NCBI GenBank assembly: GCA_958422185.1
Contig: CATZNW010000015.1
Location: 1 to 61,858 of the forward strand
Source: an uncultured Clostridium sp.
Lineage (GTDB): Bacteria > Bacillota > Clostridia > Oscillospirales > Acutalibacteraceae
Length of the DNA stretch: 61,858 bases
Direction of reading: 5' to 3'
Shown here: positions 35,401 through 43,463 of the stretch, one piece after another
How the letters are laid out: each line of letters starts with the position of its first letter
How positions within the stretch are numbered: the stretch's first letter is position 1
Position numbers and translations under genes: made by a program
Notes under the pieces: model-generated
The model's input: the letters and a program-made list of their open reading frames with translations, nothing else
Database searches by the model: none
What the model was told of the DNA's origin: nothing

Positions 35401-36481
35401 GCCATTTCGGCACTTTAACAACAACATAGTCAAGCGTCGGTTCAAAACAGGCGCACGTCTTGCCTGTAATATCATTTCTGATCTCGTCCAGCGTGTAGCC
35501 GAGGGCAATTTTTGTAGTTACCTTGGCAATGGGGTAGCCGGTAGCCTTAGACGCAAGCGCAGATGAGCGCGATACACGGGGATTGACTTCAATTACGCTG
35601 TATTCAAAGCTTTCCGGATCAAGCGCAAACTGGCAGTTGCATCCGCCCTCAATACCGAGTTCCGCAATAATATCAAGAGACGCTGTTCTGAGCATCTGGT
35701 ATTCCTTGTCACCCAAAGTCACTGCGGGGGCGATAACAATACTGTCTCCCGTGTGGACGCCCACCGGGTCAAAGTTTTCCATTGAGCAAACGGCAATAAC
35801 ATTGCCGGCGCTGTCCCTCATAACTTCAAATTCTATCTCTTTCCAGCCTGCAATATATTTTTCCACAAGCACCTGAGTGATCGGGCTGAGCATTAGACCG
35901 TGTTTTGCAACATCTTTCAGTTCCTTTTCGCTGTATGCAACACCGCCGCCCGCACCACCCAGTGTAAACGCAGGTCTGATGATAACAGGATAGCCGATCT
36001 CATCTGCTATTTTTTTTGCAGTTTCTACGTCATTTGCAATGTCGGAAGGAACAACGGGCTGGCCGATCTTAACCATCGTGTCCCTGAAAAGCTGTCTGTC
36101 CTCCGCCTTGTCGATCGCTTCTGCGTCTGTGCCGAGAAGACGTACGCCCATTTTATCAAGGTATCCGTCCTTTGCCAGCTGCATGGATATCGTAAGCCCT
36201 GTCTGCCCGCCTAGACCGCCTAAGATGCTGTCCGGTCTTTCTTTTTCAATGATGCGCTTAACCGTTTCCTCGGTCAGCGGTTCAAGATAGATGTGGTCGG
36301 CGAGAGCGCTGTCCGTCATGATCGTAGCCGGATTGGAGTTCACAAGAACAACTTCAATACCCTCATCTTTTAATACCCGGCACGCCTGTGCTCCGGCGTA
36401 GTCGAACTCCGCAGCCTGCCCTATAACTATCGGTCCTGAACCGATTACAAGCACCTTTTTTATGTCTTTGTTAAGAGGCAT
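32450..36481 (-). CDS. carB-dapF: Carbamoyl-phosphate synthase large subunit fused to diaminopimelate epimerase
   Basis: 1343 aa in one uninterrupted frame. Residues 1 to about 1055 are a complete CarB: two ATP-grasp halves (GSGPIVIGQAAEFDYAG at the start, GSGPIRIGQGIEFDYSS near residue 555) and the MGS allosteric domain (about 930-1055). From Met1060 follows a complete DapF of 284 residues with both catalytic cysteines, in GNSIRCVGKYL (about 1143) and ACGTGACAAA (about 1286). The ATG at 33304 has no ribosome site, so the epimerase is not made separately in any obvious way. CarB makes carbamoyl phosphate for arginine and pyrimidines. DapF converts LL- to meso-diaminopimelate for peptidoglycan and lysine. 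It is the last gene of the arg operon and overlaps carA by one base. Confidence 0.95.
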   Translation of the reverse strand: MPLNKDIKKVLVIGSGPIVIGQAAEFDYAGAQACRVLKDEGIEVVLVNSNPATIMTDSALADHIYLEPLTEETVKRIIEKERPDSILGGLGGQTGLTISMQLAKDGYLDKMGVRLLGTDAEAIDKAEDRQLFRDTMVKIGQPVVPSDIANDVETAKKIADEIGYPVIIRPAFTLGGAGGGVAYSEKELKDVAKHGLMLSPITQVLVEKYIAGWKEIEFEVMRDSAGNVIAVCSMENFDPVGVHTGDSIVIAPAVTLGDKEYQMLRTASLDIIAELGIEGGCNCQFALDPESFEYSVIEVNPRVSRSSALASKATGYPIAKVTTKIALGYTLDEIRNDITGKTCACFEPTLDYVVVKVPKWPFDKFINASRKLGTQMKATGEVMSIAPSFEMAIMKAVRGAEIGLDTLNSKQLEGTDIVKTLYNQDDLRLFSVFRALKNGVSVSEIHNITMIDEWFLYKLKNLADYEREIEDCPISSEQYIKGKKYGYTDAALERISGSPLAFHKHAVYKMVDTCGAEFAAETPYFYSTYDKHCESRELERGRKERIIVLGSGPIRIGQGIEFDYSSVHCVWTLKELGYEVILINNNPETVSTDFDTGDRLYFEPLTPEDVMNIIKVEDPAGVVVAFGGQTAIKLTKYLDEHGIRILGTSAEGIDVAEDRDKFDRLLERFGIFRPKGTSVTTLDGALRAGNELGYPVLLRPSYVIGGQNMTIAYTDDDVEQYMNIILAQGIENPVLVDKYMMGTELEVDCISDGEKVLIPGIMEHIERAGVHSGDSIAVYPPYNINDKMLRKICDISEKLALSLGTKGLVNIQYLIYQNELYVIEVNPRASRTIPYISKVTGVPMVELATKIMVGASLESLGYGTGLYKTPPYFAVKVPVFSFEKLNNVNSQLGPEMKSTGEVLGVGKNLNEALFKGLISAGFKVESRKESRHGVLITVTKKDRYEIVNLAKKLDDLDIKIWATPETGKAIASLGIEVETVNKLSEDNSIMELVESGKLDYIVYTGKSDKKSIADYIKLFNRANQLGIATLTSLDTANALADIIASRYNQMNTELVDINNMRKEKSLLTFSKMQGTSDDYIFFNNTESLITCPESFAIEFTDRHKGIGGDGIVLIERSDVADARMRIFNRDGSEGEMAGNSIRCVGKYLYDNGIVNKENITVETASGIRRLKLFTRNGKVSSVTVDMGKAYLKPKEIPALVDGETIIAKKAEIAGNEYSITCVSVGNPHCVIFVNNVDKVDIETVGPKIENADIFPERINTEFVRIVNRRTIKMRVWERGNGETLACGTGACAAAVAAVLEGKCDKGKDITVKLRGGDLIVNYTDEKITLTGDCNLVFTGEIEY

Positions 36482-37557
36482 TATTCATTACCTCCCATCA
36501 TTTTAATAAATCTGTCAAACAAAAATCTCGTGTCGTGCGGTCCGCTGCACGCCTCGGGGTGAAACTGAACGGAAAACGCATGTTTTCCCGGGTAATCTAT
36601 GCCTTCGTTCGTGCCGTCGTTTGCGTTGATATAGCTTATAACGCCGCCGCACTTTTCCACTTCGTCATTAAGGACTGCGTATCCGTGATTTTGAGATGAA
36701 ATGTAAGTCCTGCCCGTTTTAAGATCTTTAACAGGCTGATTTACCCCTCTGTGGCCGTATTTTAACTTAGTGGTTTTAGCGCCCATCGCAAGCGCCAGCA
36801 GCTGATGGCCGAGGCAGATGCCAAAGATCGGTTTTTTTCCTATAAGCTTTTTCAGTTCGTCAATGCTTTTTGTGTTTTCTTCGGGATCTCCCGGTCCGTT
36901 GGAAAGCATGATCCCGTCCGGATCAAGCTTTAAAACGTCCTGAGCTTTAGTGTCATGCGGCATAACGGCAACGTTGCACCCGCGCTTCAGTAATTCACGC
37001 GCGATATTTTCCTTTTTACCGTAGTCAAGCAAAACAACATTGTATTTCGGACTGTCCGCAGCAAGCGGAACGGGTCTTTTGCAGGATACGGATTCAACAG
37101 CGTCTTTTACCCTGTATGCGCTGACTTGTTGCGTATCGAAATCTCTCGGATCAGAACAGATCATTGCATTCATAACTCCGCTCTCGCGGATGATTTTTGT
37201 GATCTCCCTTGTGTCCACGCCGTATACACCGGGTATGTTGTTCTCTTTTAAGTATTCGTCAAGCGTTTTGCCGCATCTGAAATTAGAAGGATTATCGCAC
37301 TTTTCACGCACGATATACGCAGTAACATATGATCTGTCGCTTTCCGCGTCGGCTTCAATATATCCGTAGTTTCCTATAAGCGGAAAAGTCTGTAAAACGA
37401 TCTGACCATAGTAGCTTGGGTCCGTAAGCGTTTCTATGTAGCCGCACATACCTGTTGTGAATACAAGTTCGCCGGTAACGTCGCCGCCCGCGCCGAATCG
37501 CTTTCCTTCAAATATCCTGCCGTTTTCAAGGCATATGTAAACTTTTTCATTGTCCAT
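36481..37557 (-). CDS. carA: Carbamoyl-phosphate synthase small subunit
   Basis: 358 aa. The N-terminal CarA domain (TGMCGYIETLTDPSYYGQ) is followed by the class-I glutamine amidotransferase domain. That domain has nucleophile Cys in FGICLGHQLLALA and the His-Glu pair in VQFHPEACSGP. It hydrolyses glutamine and channels ammonia to CarB. Its stop overlaps the carB start (TAATG). It lies 15 bp after argF, which argues for an arginine-linked synthase. Confidence 0.97.
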   Translation of the reverse strand: MDNEKVYICLENGRIFEGKRFGAGGDVTGELVFTTGMCGYIETLTDPSYYGQIVLQTFPLIGNYGYIEADAESDRSYVTAYIVREKCDNPSNFRCGKTLDEYLKENNIPGVYGVDTREITKIIRESGVMNAMICSDPRDFDTQQVSAYRVKDAVESVSCKRPVPLAADSPKYNVVLLDYGKKENIARELLKRGCNVAVMPHDTKAQDVLKLDPDGIMLSNGPGDPEENTKSIDELKKLIGKKPIFGICLGHQLLALAMGAKTTKLKYGHRGVNQPVKDLKTGRTYISSQNHGYAVLNDEVEKCGGVISYINANDGTNEGIDYPGKHAFSVQFHPEACSGPHDTRFLFDRFIKMMGGNE

Positions 37558-37572
37558 AGATCTGTCTTCCTG

Positions 37573-38484
37573 TCAGTTGTTTGAGCCCAGCAGCTTTACA
37601 AGCACCGCCTTTTGAGCGTGGAGCCTGTTTTCGGCCTCGTCAAAGATTTCATCGGCGTGAGCCTCAAACACTTCTGCCGTTATTTCCTCGCCCCTGTGTG
37701 CCGGCAGACAGTGAAGTACCATTGCATCTTTCTTGGCAGCAGCCATAACTTTGCGGTTGATCTGATAGTTTTTAAAAATCTTTTCACGCTGTGCCTTTTC
37801 ATCTTCCTGCCCCATGGACGCCCAAACGTCAGTATAAAGAATATCGGCGTCTTTTGCGCAGTCCTCAATGTTGGAAGAACATGTGAAGCTACCGTTTTCA
37901 GATGCCCATTTCATTATATTTTCATCCGGCTTATAACCGTCCGGGCAGGCAACGGCGCATTCCATTCCCATTGTGACCGCGCCTACGATAAGACTGTTCG
38001 CCATGTTGTTTCCGTCGCCGATAAAACAGAATTTCAGTCCGTCAAACGTCTTTTTGTATTCCCTTATCGTCATAAGGTCGGCAAGCACCTGGCAGGGATG
38101 GCAGTAATCGGTAAGTCCGTTTATGATCGGGATCGAGCCGTATTTCGCAAGGTCTTCAACTTCCTTTTGTTCAAACGTTCTTATCATAATTCCGTCAAGA
38201 TAGCGCGAAAGTACCCGTGCCGTATCCTGCACCGGTTCGCCTCTGCCTATCTGCAGATCCCTGTTTGAAAGAAAGAGCGCCTGACCGCCAAGCTGGTACA
38301 TGCCCGTTTCAAAAGAAACACGCGTTCTTGTGGAACTCTTCTGAAAGATCATTCCAAGCGTTTTTCCTTTTAAAAGGTGGTGCTCAATGCCGTGTTTGGT
38401 TTCATATTTAAGCTGGTCGGCAAGGTTTAGTATATCAAGTATCTCGTGATGGTCCAGATCCTGTAATTTAAGCAAGTGTTTCAT
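37573..38484 (-). CDS. argF: Ornithine carbamoyltransferase
   Basis: 303 aa from the ATG at 38484, preceded by AAGGAGG at 9 bp; a TTG six bases earlier is too close to that site. Signature motifs: KSSTRTRVSFE (carbamoyl-phosphate loop) and VLHCLPAHRGEE (ornithine/HCLP loop). It makes citrulline from ornithine and carbamoyl phosphate. Its start overlaps the end of argD by 17 bp. Confidence 0.96.
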   Translation of the reverse strand: MKHLLKLQDLDHHEILDILNLADQLKYETKHGIEHHLLKGKTLGMIFQKSSTRTRVSFETGMYQLGGQALFLSNRDLQIGRGEPVQDTARVLSRYLDGIMIRTFEQKEVEDLAKYGSIPIINGLTDYCHPCQVLADLMTIREYKKTFDGLKFCFIGDGNNMANSLIVGAVTMGMECAVACPDGYKPDENIMKWASENGSFTCSSNIEDCAKDADILYTDVWASMGQEDEKAQREKIFKNYQINRKVMAAAKKDAMVLHCLPAHRGEEITAEVFEAHADEIFDEAENRLHAQKAVLVKLLGSNN

Positions 38485-39640
38485 CTTCAATTACCTCCTT
38501 AAGTATCTTAAGCCCTTTATCTGTTTCTTCCTTTGTTATATTGAGTGCGGGCAACAGCCTTATTTTTGATTTCGCGGTCAGAACGAGCAGCCCTTTTTCA
38601 AGGCATTTGTTCGCAATGTCCGCCGCTTTTTTATCTGTTTCTATTCCAAGCATCAGACCCATGCCGGATATGGATTTAACGCCGTTAATATCCTTTATTC
38701 TGCTGATGATATATTCGCTTTTCCTTGTGACTTCATCAAGGAATTTATTGTCGATTCTTTTAACTATGCTGATAGCGCCGGCTGCCGCTATCGGATTGCC
38801 GCCGAAAGTTGAGCCGTGCGAACCGGGCGTTACGGTGTTTTCAAGTTTGTCGCCGAATAAAACAGCGCCCATTGGCAGCCCGCCGGCAAGTCCTTTTGCG
38901 GTTGAAACAATGTCCGGCTTTATGCCGTAATGCATATAGGCAAAATATTTTCCCGTTCTGCCGTTTCCCGTCTGCACTTCGTCAACGCACATAAGAATAT
39001 CCTTTTCTTTTGCAATTTTTTCTATCTCTTTGACGAAGTTATATTCAAGATTTAATACGCCGCCCTCGCCCAGAACGCATTCAAACATAATGGCGCATAC
39101 ATCGTCCGAGATCATATCGTTAAGCGCTGTAATATCGTTTGCGGGGCAGTATTTGAATCCCGGAGTAAACGGGCCGAATACCGTGTGAAAACCGTCCTGT
39201 CCCGTGGCGGAAAGCGTAGTTATCGTTCTTCCGTGGAAAGAGTTTACAAGCGTGATGATCGTTTTGCGCCCCTCACCGTATTTGTCAAAACTGTACTTGC
39301 GGGCGAATTTTATCATTCCCTCATTTGCCTCTGCGCCGCTGTTGCCGAAAAATACTTTCTTCATTCCTGTTTTTTCGCACAGCAGTTTCGCAAGCTCGGC
39401 GCAAGGCTGGGTATAGTAGAGATTTGATGTGTGCTGGACCTTATCCAGCTGGTCTGTTACAGCTTTCTTCCACTCCTCGTCTGCTATGCCGAATGCCGTA
39501 ACGCCGATACCGGAGCCGAGATCTATGTATTCTTTTCCGTTTTCATCATATATCGTTGATCCCTTGCCGCGTGCAAGCACAACGTTGAACCTGCCGTAAG
39601 CGTGGGAAACGTATTTGCTGTCTGTTTCTTTTATATCCAT
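38468..39640 (-). CDS. argD: Acetylornithine aminotransferase
   Basis: 390 aa from the ATG at 39640 (AGGTG upstream). This is a class-III PLP aminotransferase. FFGNSGAEANEGMIKFAR, the aspartate in CVDEVQTGNGRTG and the PLP lysine in VSTAKGLAGGLPMGAV are visible. It converts N-acetylglutamate semialdehyde to N-acetylornithine. Position between argB and argF confirms the role. Confidence 0.95.
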   Translation of the reverse strand: MDIKETDSKYVSHAYGRFNVVLARGKGSTIYDENGKEYIDLGSGIGVTAFGIADEEWKKAVTDQLDKVQHTSNLYYTQPCAELAKLLCEKTGMKKVFFGNSGAEANEGMIKFARKYSFDKYGEGRKTIITLVNSFHGRTITTLSATGQDGFHTVFGPFTPGFKYCPANDITALNDMISDDVCAIMFECVLGEGGVLNLEYNFVKEIEKIAKEKDILMCVDEVQTGNGRTGKYFAYMHYGIKPDIVSTAKGLAGGLPMGAVLFGDKLENTVTPGSHGSTFGGNPIAAAGAISIVKRIDNKFLDEVTRKSEYIISRIKDINGVKSISGMGLMLGIETDKKAADIANKCLEKGLLVLTAKSKIRLLPALNITKEETDKGLKILKEVIEDETLA

Positions 39641-39645
39641 GTTTA

Positions 39646-40503
39646 TCACCTGCTTCTGAACATCGTTCCCATACCTTCATCGGTAAGCATTTCCATAAGT
39701 ATGGAGTGGGGAACACGGCCGTCAATTATAAACGCTCTTTTTACGCCCTCGCGTATAGCCTGCGTCATCGAATCTATTTTGGGTATCATTCCGCCGCTTA
39801 TGATCCCGTCTGCAATAAGAGCCGGAACATCAGAAATGTATACCCTGTGGATTAGTGAACTTTCATCATCTTTATCTCTGAGCAGGCCGGCAACGTCTGT
39901 CATTGAGATCAGTGCTTCTGCCTTGAGTTTTCCGGCTACTGCCGCGGCAACAGTATCCGCGTTGATATTGTAGCAGTTGCCTTTTTCGTCATATCCGATC
40001 GTAGAGATGACCGGAATAAAACTGTGTTCAAGCACTTCTTCAACAACGTCCATATTCATGTCTATAATATCGCCCACATAACCGTGGCTTTCATCAAGCG
40101 GACGGCATTTTATCATGTTTCCGTCCATTCCGGACAGGCCGATTGCGTGGCCGCCCAAATTACCGATCTGGCACACAAGATCCTTGTTTACCTTGCCGGC
40201 AAGCACCATCTGAACAACATCAGCAGTGTCTTTATCCGTAACTCTTAAACCGCCTATAAATTCGCTTTTAATGTTCATCTTTTCAAGCGTTTTGCTTATT
40301 TCCGGCCCTCCGCCGTGAACAAGCACAACTTTTATGCCGATCGTTGTCAGAAGCACAATATCGTGCATGACCGATTCTTTAAGGGCTTTGTTAATCATTG
40401 CGTTTCCGCCGTATTTTACAACAACGGTCTTTTTTCTGTAAAGCTGAATATTCGGCAGCGCCCTTGCAAGCACCTCCGCTTTCATCGCGTTTGTAATATC
40501 CAT
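39646..40503 (-). CDS. argB: Acetylglutamate kinase
   Basis: 285 aa, amino-acid-kinase fold. The opening KTVVVKYGGNAM holds the ATP-binding lysine, followed by LVHGGGPEISKTLEKM and NINADTVAAAVAGKL. It phosphorylates N-acetylglutamate, the usual feedback step for arginine. The N-terminal helix before the kinase core (NAMKAEVLARALPNIQLYRK) is the feature linked to arginine-sensitive hexameric enzymes, so feedback inhibition is plausible. GGAGG precedes the ATG. Confidence 0.96.
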   Translation of the reverse strand: MDITNAMKAEVLARALPNIQLYRKKTVVVKYGGNAMINKALKESVMHDIVLLTTIGIKVVLVHGGGPEISKTLEKMNIKSEFIGGLRVTDKDTADVVQMVLAGKVNKDLVCQIGNLGGHAIGLSGMDGNMIKCRPLDESHGYVGDIIDMNMDVVEEVLEHSFIPVISTIGYDEKGNCYNINADTVAAAVAGKLKAEALISMTDVAGLLRDKDDESSLIHRVYISDVPALIADGIISGGMIPKIDSMTQAIREGVKRAFIIDGRVPHSILMEMLTDEGMGTMFRSR

Positions 40504-40554
40504 TTTTAGAGTCCTCCGCCTAAAGGTGAATTTGTATGTCCGGTTTCAGTATCA

Positions 40555-41805
40555 TCAGGTCCTGTAATCGCCGTTGATTTTAACATAATCATAGGTCAGA
40601 TCGCATCCCCACGCTTTTGCGCTGCTTGCGCCGGCGTTAAGATTAATGATCACATAGATCTCGTCGCTGCTGAGCACTTTCGCTGCCATTTCCTCGGAAA
40701 AGTCTACTCCTGCGCCGTTCCTGCAAACGGCTATACTTCCGAATTTGCTATTTATATCAACATCAACTTTGTTAATATCAAATTCCGCCGGCGCATAACC
40801 TACTGCGCATAATATACGCCCCCAGTTAGCGTCTTCTCCGAATACGGCGCATTTAAACAGTGTTGAACCGACTACGCTTTTTGCAACTGTTATTGCCGTT
40901 TCCGTGTCCGTGCAGCCTTTGCATTCGCATTCGATCATTTTAGTGGCGCCCTCGCCGTCCTTGGCAAGCATTTTCGTAAGATTCATCATAACTTCATAAA
41001 GCGCCGCCTTAAAGTTTTCATAACTTTCGTCAGCTTCGGTTACCTCATCGTTACCGGCAAGGCCGTTCGCCATAACGGATACCATATCGTTGGTGGACGT
41101 ATCGCCGTCGATGGAAAGGCAGTTGTAAGTAATCTTAACGATATCGTCAAGCGCAGACTGAAGCATCTTTGCGCTTATATTCAGATCGGTTGTGATGAAG
41201 TTGAGTGTTGTTGCCATGTTGGGGTGGATCATTCCGGAGCCCTTTGCCATTCCGCCCACTCTGCATGTTTTGCCGCATGCGGCAAATTCAACGGCGTATT
41301 CTTTCTTTATCGTGTCTGTGGTCATTATTGCGGTTGCCGCCTCGGCGTTTCCGGTATAGGAAAGACCCGTAACAAGCGGTCGTATCCCTTTTTCTATAGG
41401 CTCTATGGGCAGAATCTGTCCTATTACGCCTGTTGATGCAACAATAACTTCTTCCGGCCTTATATGCAGCTCGCCGGCAGCCAGTTCGCACATTTTCTGT
41501 GCTTTTTTCTCACCGTCCGCATTGCAGGTGTTTGCATTCTTGGAATTTACTATTACCGCTTTGGCGCGGTGGCCGGTCTTTTCAAGATTGCTTTTTGTTA
41601 CAAGGATCGGAGCGCCCTTAACTTTATTTGTGGTATAGACTGCGGCGCAGGTACACTCTGTATCTGAAACGATCATTCCAAGATCATTTTTATGCGTCAC
41701 CGCGGTCTGATCGTCAGCGGCGGTTTTTTTTATTCCGCAGTACACACCGTTTGCTTTAAATCCTTTCGGCGCGCAAACACCGCCGTCAATAACTTTTAAT
41801 TTCAT
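40555..41805 (-). CDS. argJ: Bifunctional ornithine acetyltransferase/N-acetylglutamate synthase
   Basis: 416 aa. The self-cleavage/nucleophile region KGSGMIHPNMATTLNF has the catalytic Thr near residue 198; the protein splits there into two subunits. SIDGDTSTNDMVSVMANG and FGEDANWGRILCAVGYAP are further family blocks. It recycles the acetyl group from acetylornithine to glutamate. No argA is seen, so ArgJ is probably bifunctional. Ribosome site GGGGG; 2 bp after argC. Confidence 0.96.
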   Translation of the reverse strand: MKLKVIDGGVCAPKGFKANGVYCGIKKTAADDQTAVTHKNDLGMIVSDTECTCAAVYTTNKVKGAPILVTKSNLEKTGHRAKAVIVNSKNANTCNADGEKKAQKMCELAAGELHIRPEEVIVASTGVIGQILPIEPIEKGIRPLVTGLSYTGNAEAATAIMTTDTIKKEYAVEFAACGKTCRVGGMAKGSGMIHPNMATTLNFITTDLNISAKMLQSALDDIVKITYNCLSIDGDTSTNDMVSVMANGLAGNDEVTEADESYENFKAALYEVMMNLTKMLAKDGEGATKMIECECKGCTDTETAITVAKSVVGSTLFKCAVFGEDANWGRILCAVGYAPAEFDINKVDVDINSKFGSIAVCRNGAGVDFSEEMAAKVLSSDEIYVIINLNAGASSAKAWGCDLTYDYVKINGDYRT

Positions 41806-41807
41806 TT

Positions 41808-42755
41808 TCAGTCCCCCAAAACAAGAGATTTATCCTCTTCTATACCGCAGGCAATATTCATACACTGCACTGCCGCGCCGGAAGCGCCTTTTCCAAGATT
41901 GTCAAATCTTGCAGTTATAACAAATCTTTCATCGTTTCCGTTAACTTCAATTTCCAGATCGTCGCGCCCGTCAAAGTTATTGGCGCCTATCATGCCGGTC
42001 GTGTATCCGGCAGGGCGTATCTTTATAAGCTTTTCATTTCTGTAATGCTCGTTTAACATCTCTCTGACATCAGCCGGTTTCATACCGTTGCAAAGCATAT
42101 CCGTAAAAAACGGTACGCTTACAACCATTCCGCATTTGTAGCCGCATATCATAGGAGAAAAAACAGGGTATCTCTCTATTCCGGTTATTGCCTTCATTTC
42201 CTTTAAATGCTTGTGCTGCTGGGTCAGTCCGTATTGCCTCGGCGAATCGAGTTCAATATCCCTTTCCGCGTCCTCATACTGCGCGATGGCGCTTTTGCCT
42301 CCGCCGCTGTATCCCGAAACCGCAAAGCAGGTAAGGGGATAATCCTTTGGGATAACACCGTGCGCCATAAGCGGGTATACTATTGAGATAAATCCGCTTG
42401 CGTAACAACCGGGATTCGCAATAAACCGGTTTGTTTCTATCTTTTCTCTAAACTCCGGCGAAAGTTCCGGGAATCCGTATGCCCATCCGGGTTCGGTTCT
42501 GTGTGCTGTAGATGCGTCAATGATCTTTGTATGCCTATTACCTTCTTCCAGCAAATTGACCGCCACTTTTGCCGCGTCATCCGGCAGGCAGAGAAAAGTA
42601 ATATCACTTTCGTTTATGTATTCTTGGATTACGTTTTCATTTTTACGGTATTCCTGCGGGATATCAAGCAGTTTTATATCATCTCTTTCAAGCAGCCTTT
42701 TTCTGATTCGCAGACCGGTTGTTCCTGACTGGCCGTCAATGAATACTTTTATCAT
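41808..42755 (-). CDS. argC: N-acetyl-gamma-glutamyl-phosphate reductase (type 2)
   Basis: 315 aa from the ATG at 42755; a TTG at 42764 is too close to the GGAG site. Nucleotide-binding start VFIDGQSGTTGLRIRKRL is characteristic of the shorter type-2 ArgC group. The catalytic cysteine lies in FIANPGCYASGFIS. It reduces N-acetylglutamyl phosphate to the semialdehyde. It is the first gene of the arginine operon, with promoter and ARG-box-like sites upstream. Confidence 0.95.
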   Translation of the reverse strand: MIKVFIDGQSGTTGLRIRKRLLERDDIKLLDIPQEYRKNENVIQEYINESDITFLCLPDDAAKVAVNLLEEGNRHTKIIDASTAHRTEPGWAYGFPELSPEFREKIETNRFIANPGCYASGFISIVYPLMAHGVIPKDYPLTCFAVSGYSGGGKSAIAQYEDAERDIELDSPRQYGLTQQHKHLKEMKAITGIERYPVFSPMICGYKCGMVVSVPFFTDMLCNGMKPADVREMLNEHYRNEKLIKIRPAGYTTGMIGANNFDGRDDLEIEVNGNDERFVITARFDNLGKGASGAAVQCMNIACGIEEDKSLVLGD

Positions 42756-42793
42756 TTTATACAATACTCCGTAATATAATATAATCTTTCTTT

Positions 42794-42821
42794 ATTATAC
42801 ACTCGCTTTTATTAAAGTCAA
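42794..42821 (-). promoter_or_regulatory. Promoter of the arginine operon
   Basis: Minus strand TTGACT (42821-42816), 16-bp spacer, TATAAT (42799-42794), about 39 bp before the argC start. Confidence 0.75.
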
Positions 42822-42838
42822 TAGATTATTGCAAAAAT

Positions 42839-42873
42839 AATATAAATATACATAAAAAATGAATAAATATACA
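42839..42873. promoter_or_regulatory. Tandem ARG-box-like operators (probable ArgR/AhrC sites)
   Basis: TGAATAAATATACA (42860-42873) differs from the ARG-box pattern TGAATwwwwATTCA by one base. A second, weaker copy, AATATAAATATACA, lies at 42839-42852. Their centres are 21 bp apart, two helical turns, as in known paired ARG boxes. They sit just upstream of the -35. The region up to the HTH gene (42874-43097) is otherwise AT-rich and featureless to me. Confidence 0.55.
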
Positions 42874-43097
42874 AGATTGACTTCCGATTTTTTATCCGGC
42901 TGTAAATCTGCTGTACACAGATTATACTTTTTGGTCTGTATGAAATTTTATGACTGTAAAAAAATTCCTGCTATTTCATTTGATATATAAGCAAAACTGT
43001 AAACTTCCGAATCGGAATTTATGAAAATTTTATAATTTCTTTTATAGAATTTTTATGGAAAGATTTTAAAATATAATGCAGTTAAAGGGGTGAGGGT

Positions 43098-43349
43098 ATG
43101 AAAACGCGTAAAAAAGCTTACGGGAATTGCAATATGGTTGGAAGGAATATTGAGCGCCTAAGAAAGGAACGCGGAATTAAGCAAAAGAATTTTATATCCA
43201 AGATCCAGGTGATGGGGATGGACATTAACCCGACAAGCTATTCTAAGCTGGAAGGTCAGCTCAGGATAGCCACTGATAAGGAGATTTATGTGATAGCAAA
43301 AGTCCTTGGAGTGCCTTTGGAGGTCCTTTTTGAAAGCGGCAGCGAATAA
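43098..43349 (+). CDS. Small XRE-type helix-turn-helix protein
   Basis: 83 aa. The region after residue 15 (VGRNIERLRKERGIKQKNF) starts a five-helix XRE/Cro domain, and INPTSYSKLEGQLRIATDKE carries the recognition part, ending VLGVPLEVLFE. No effector domain is present. It is divergent from the arg operon with 342 bp between starts. It could regulate itself or a neighbour, but nothing in the sequence ties it to arginine. Ribosome site GGGGTGAGGG. Confidence 0.8.
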   Translation: MKTRKKAYGNCNMVGRNIERLRKERGIKQKNFISKIQVMGMDINPTSYSKLEGQLRIATDKEIYVIAKVLGVPLEVLFESGSE

Positions 43350-43437
43350 GACAGGATATGTATGCCGCATATATATAAAATAAAACCGATTATCAGATAA
43401 CAATCGGTTTTAAACTGGTGACTATATTCAGGCTTCG

Positions 43438-43463
43438 GCGCCCGCAGCTGCAGGCGCTTTTTT
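43438..43463 (+). terminator. Terminator downstream of the HTH gene
   Basis: Imperfect stem GCGCC-GCA / TGC-GGCGC followed by TTTTTT. A second inverted repeat, AAACCGATT / AATCGGTTT at about 43382-43410, lies just before it and is followed on the minus strand by TTTTATTTTAT, suiting the convergent gene. Confidence 0.55.
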
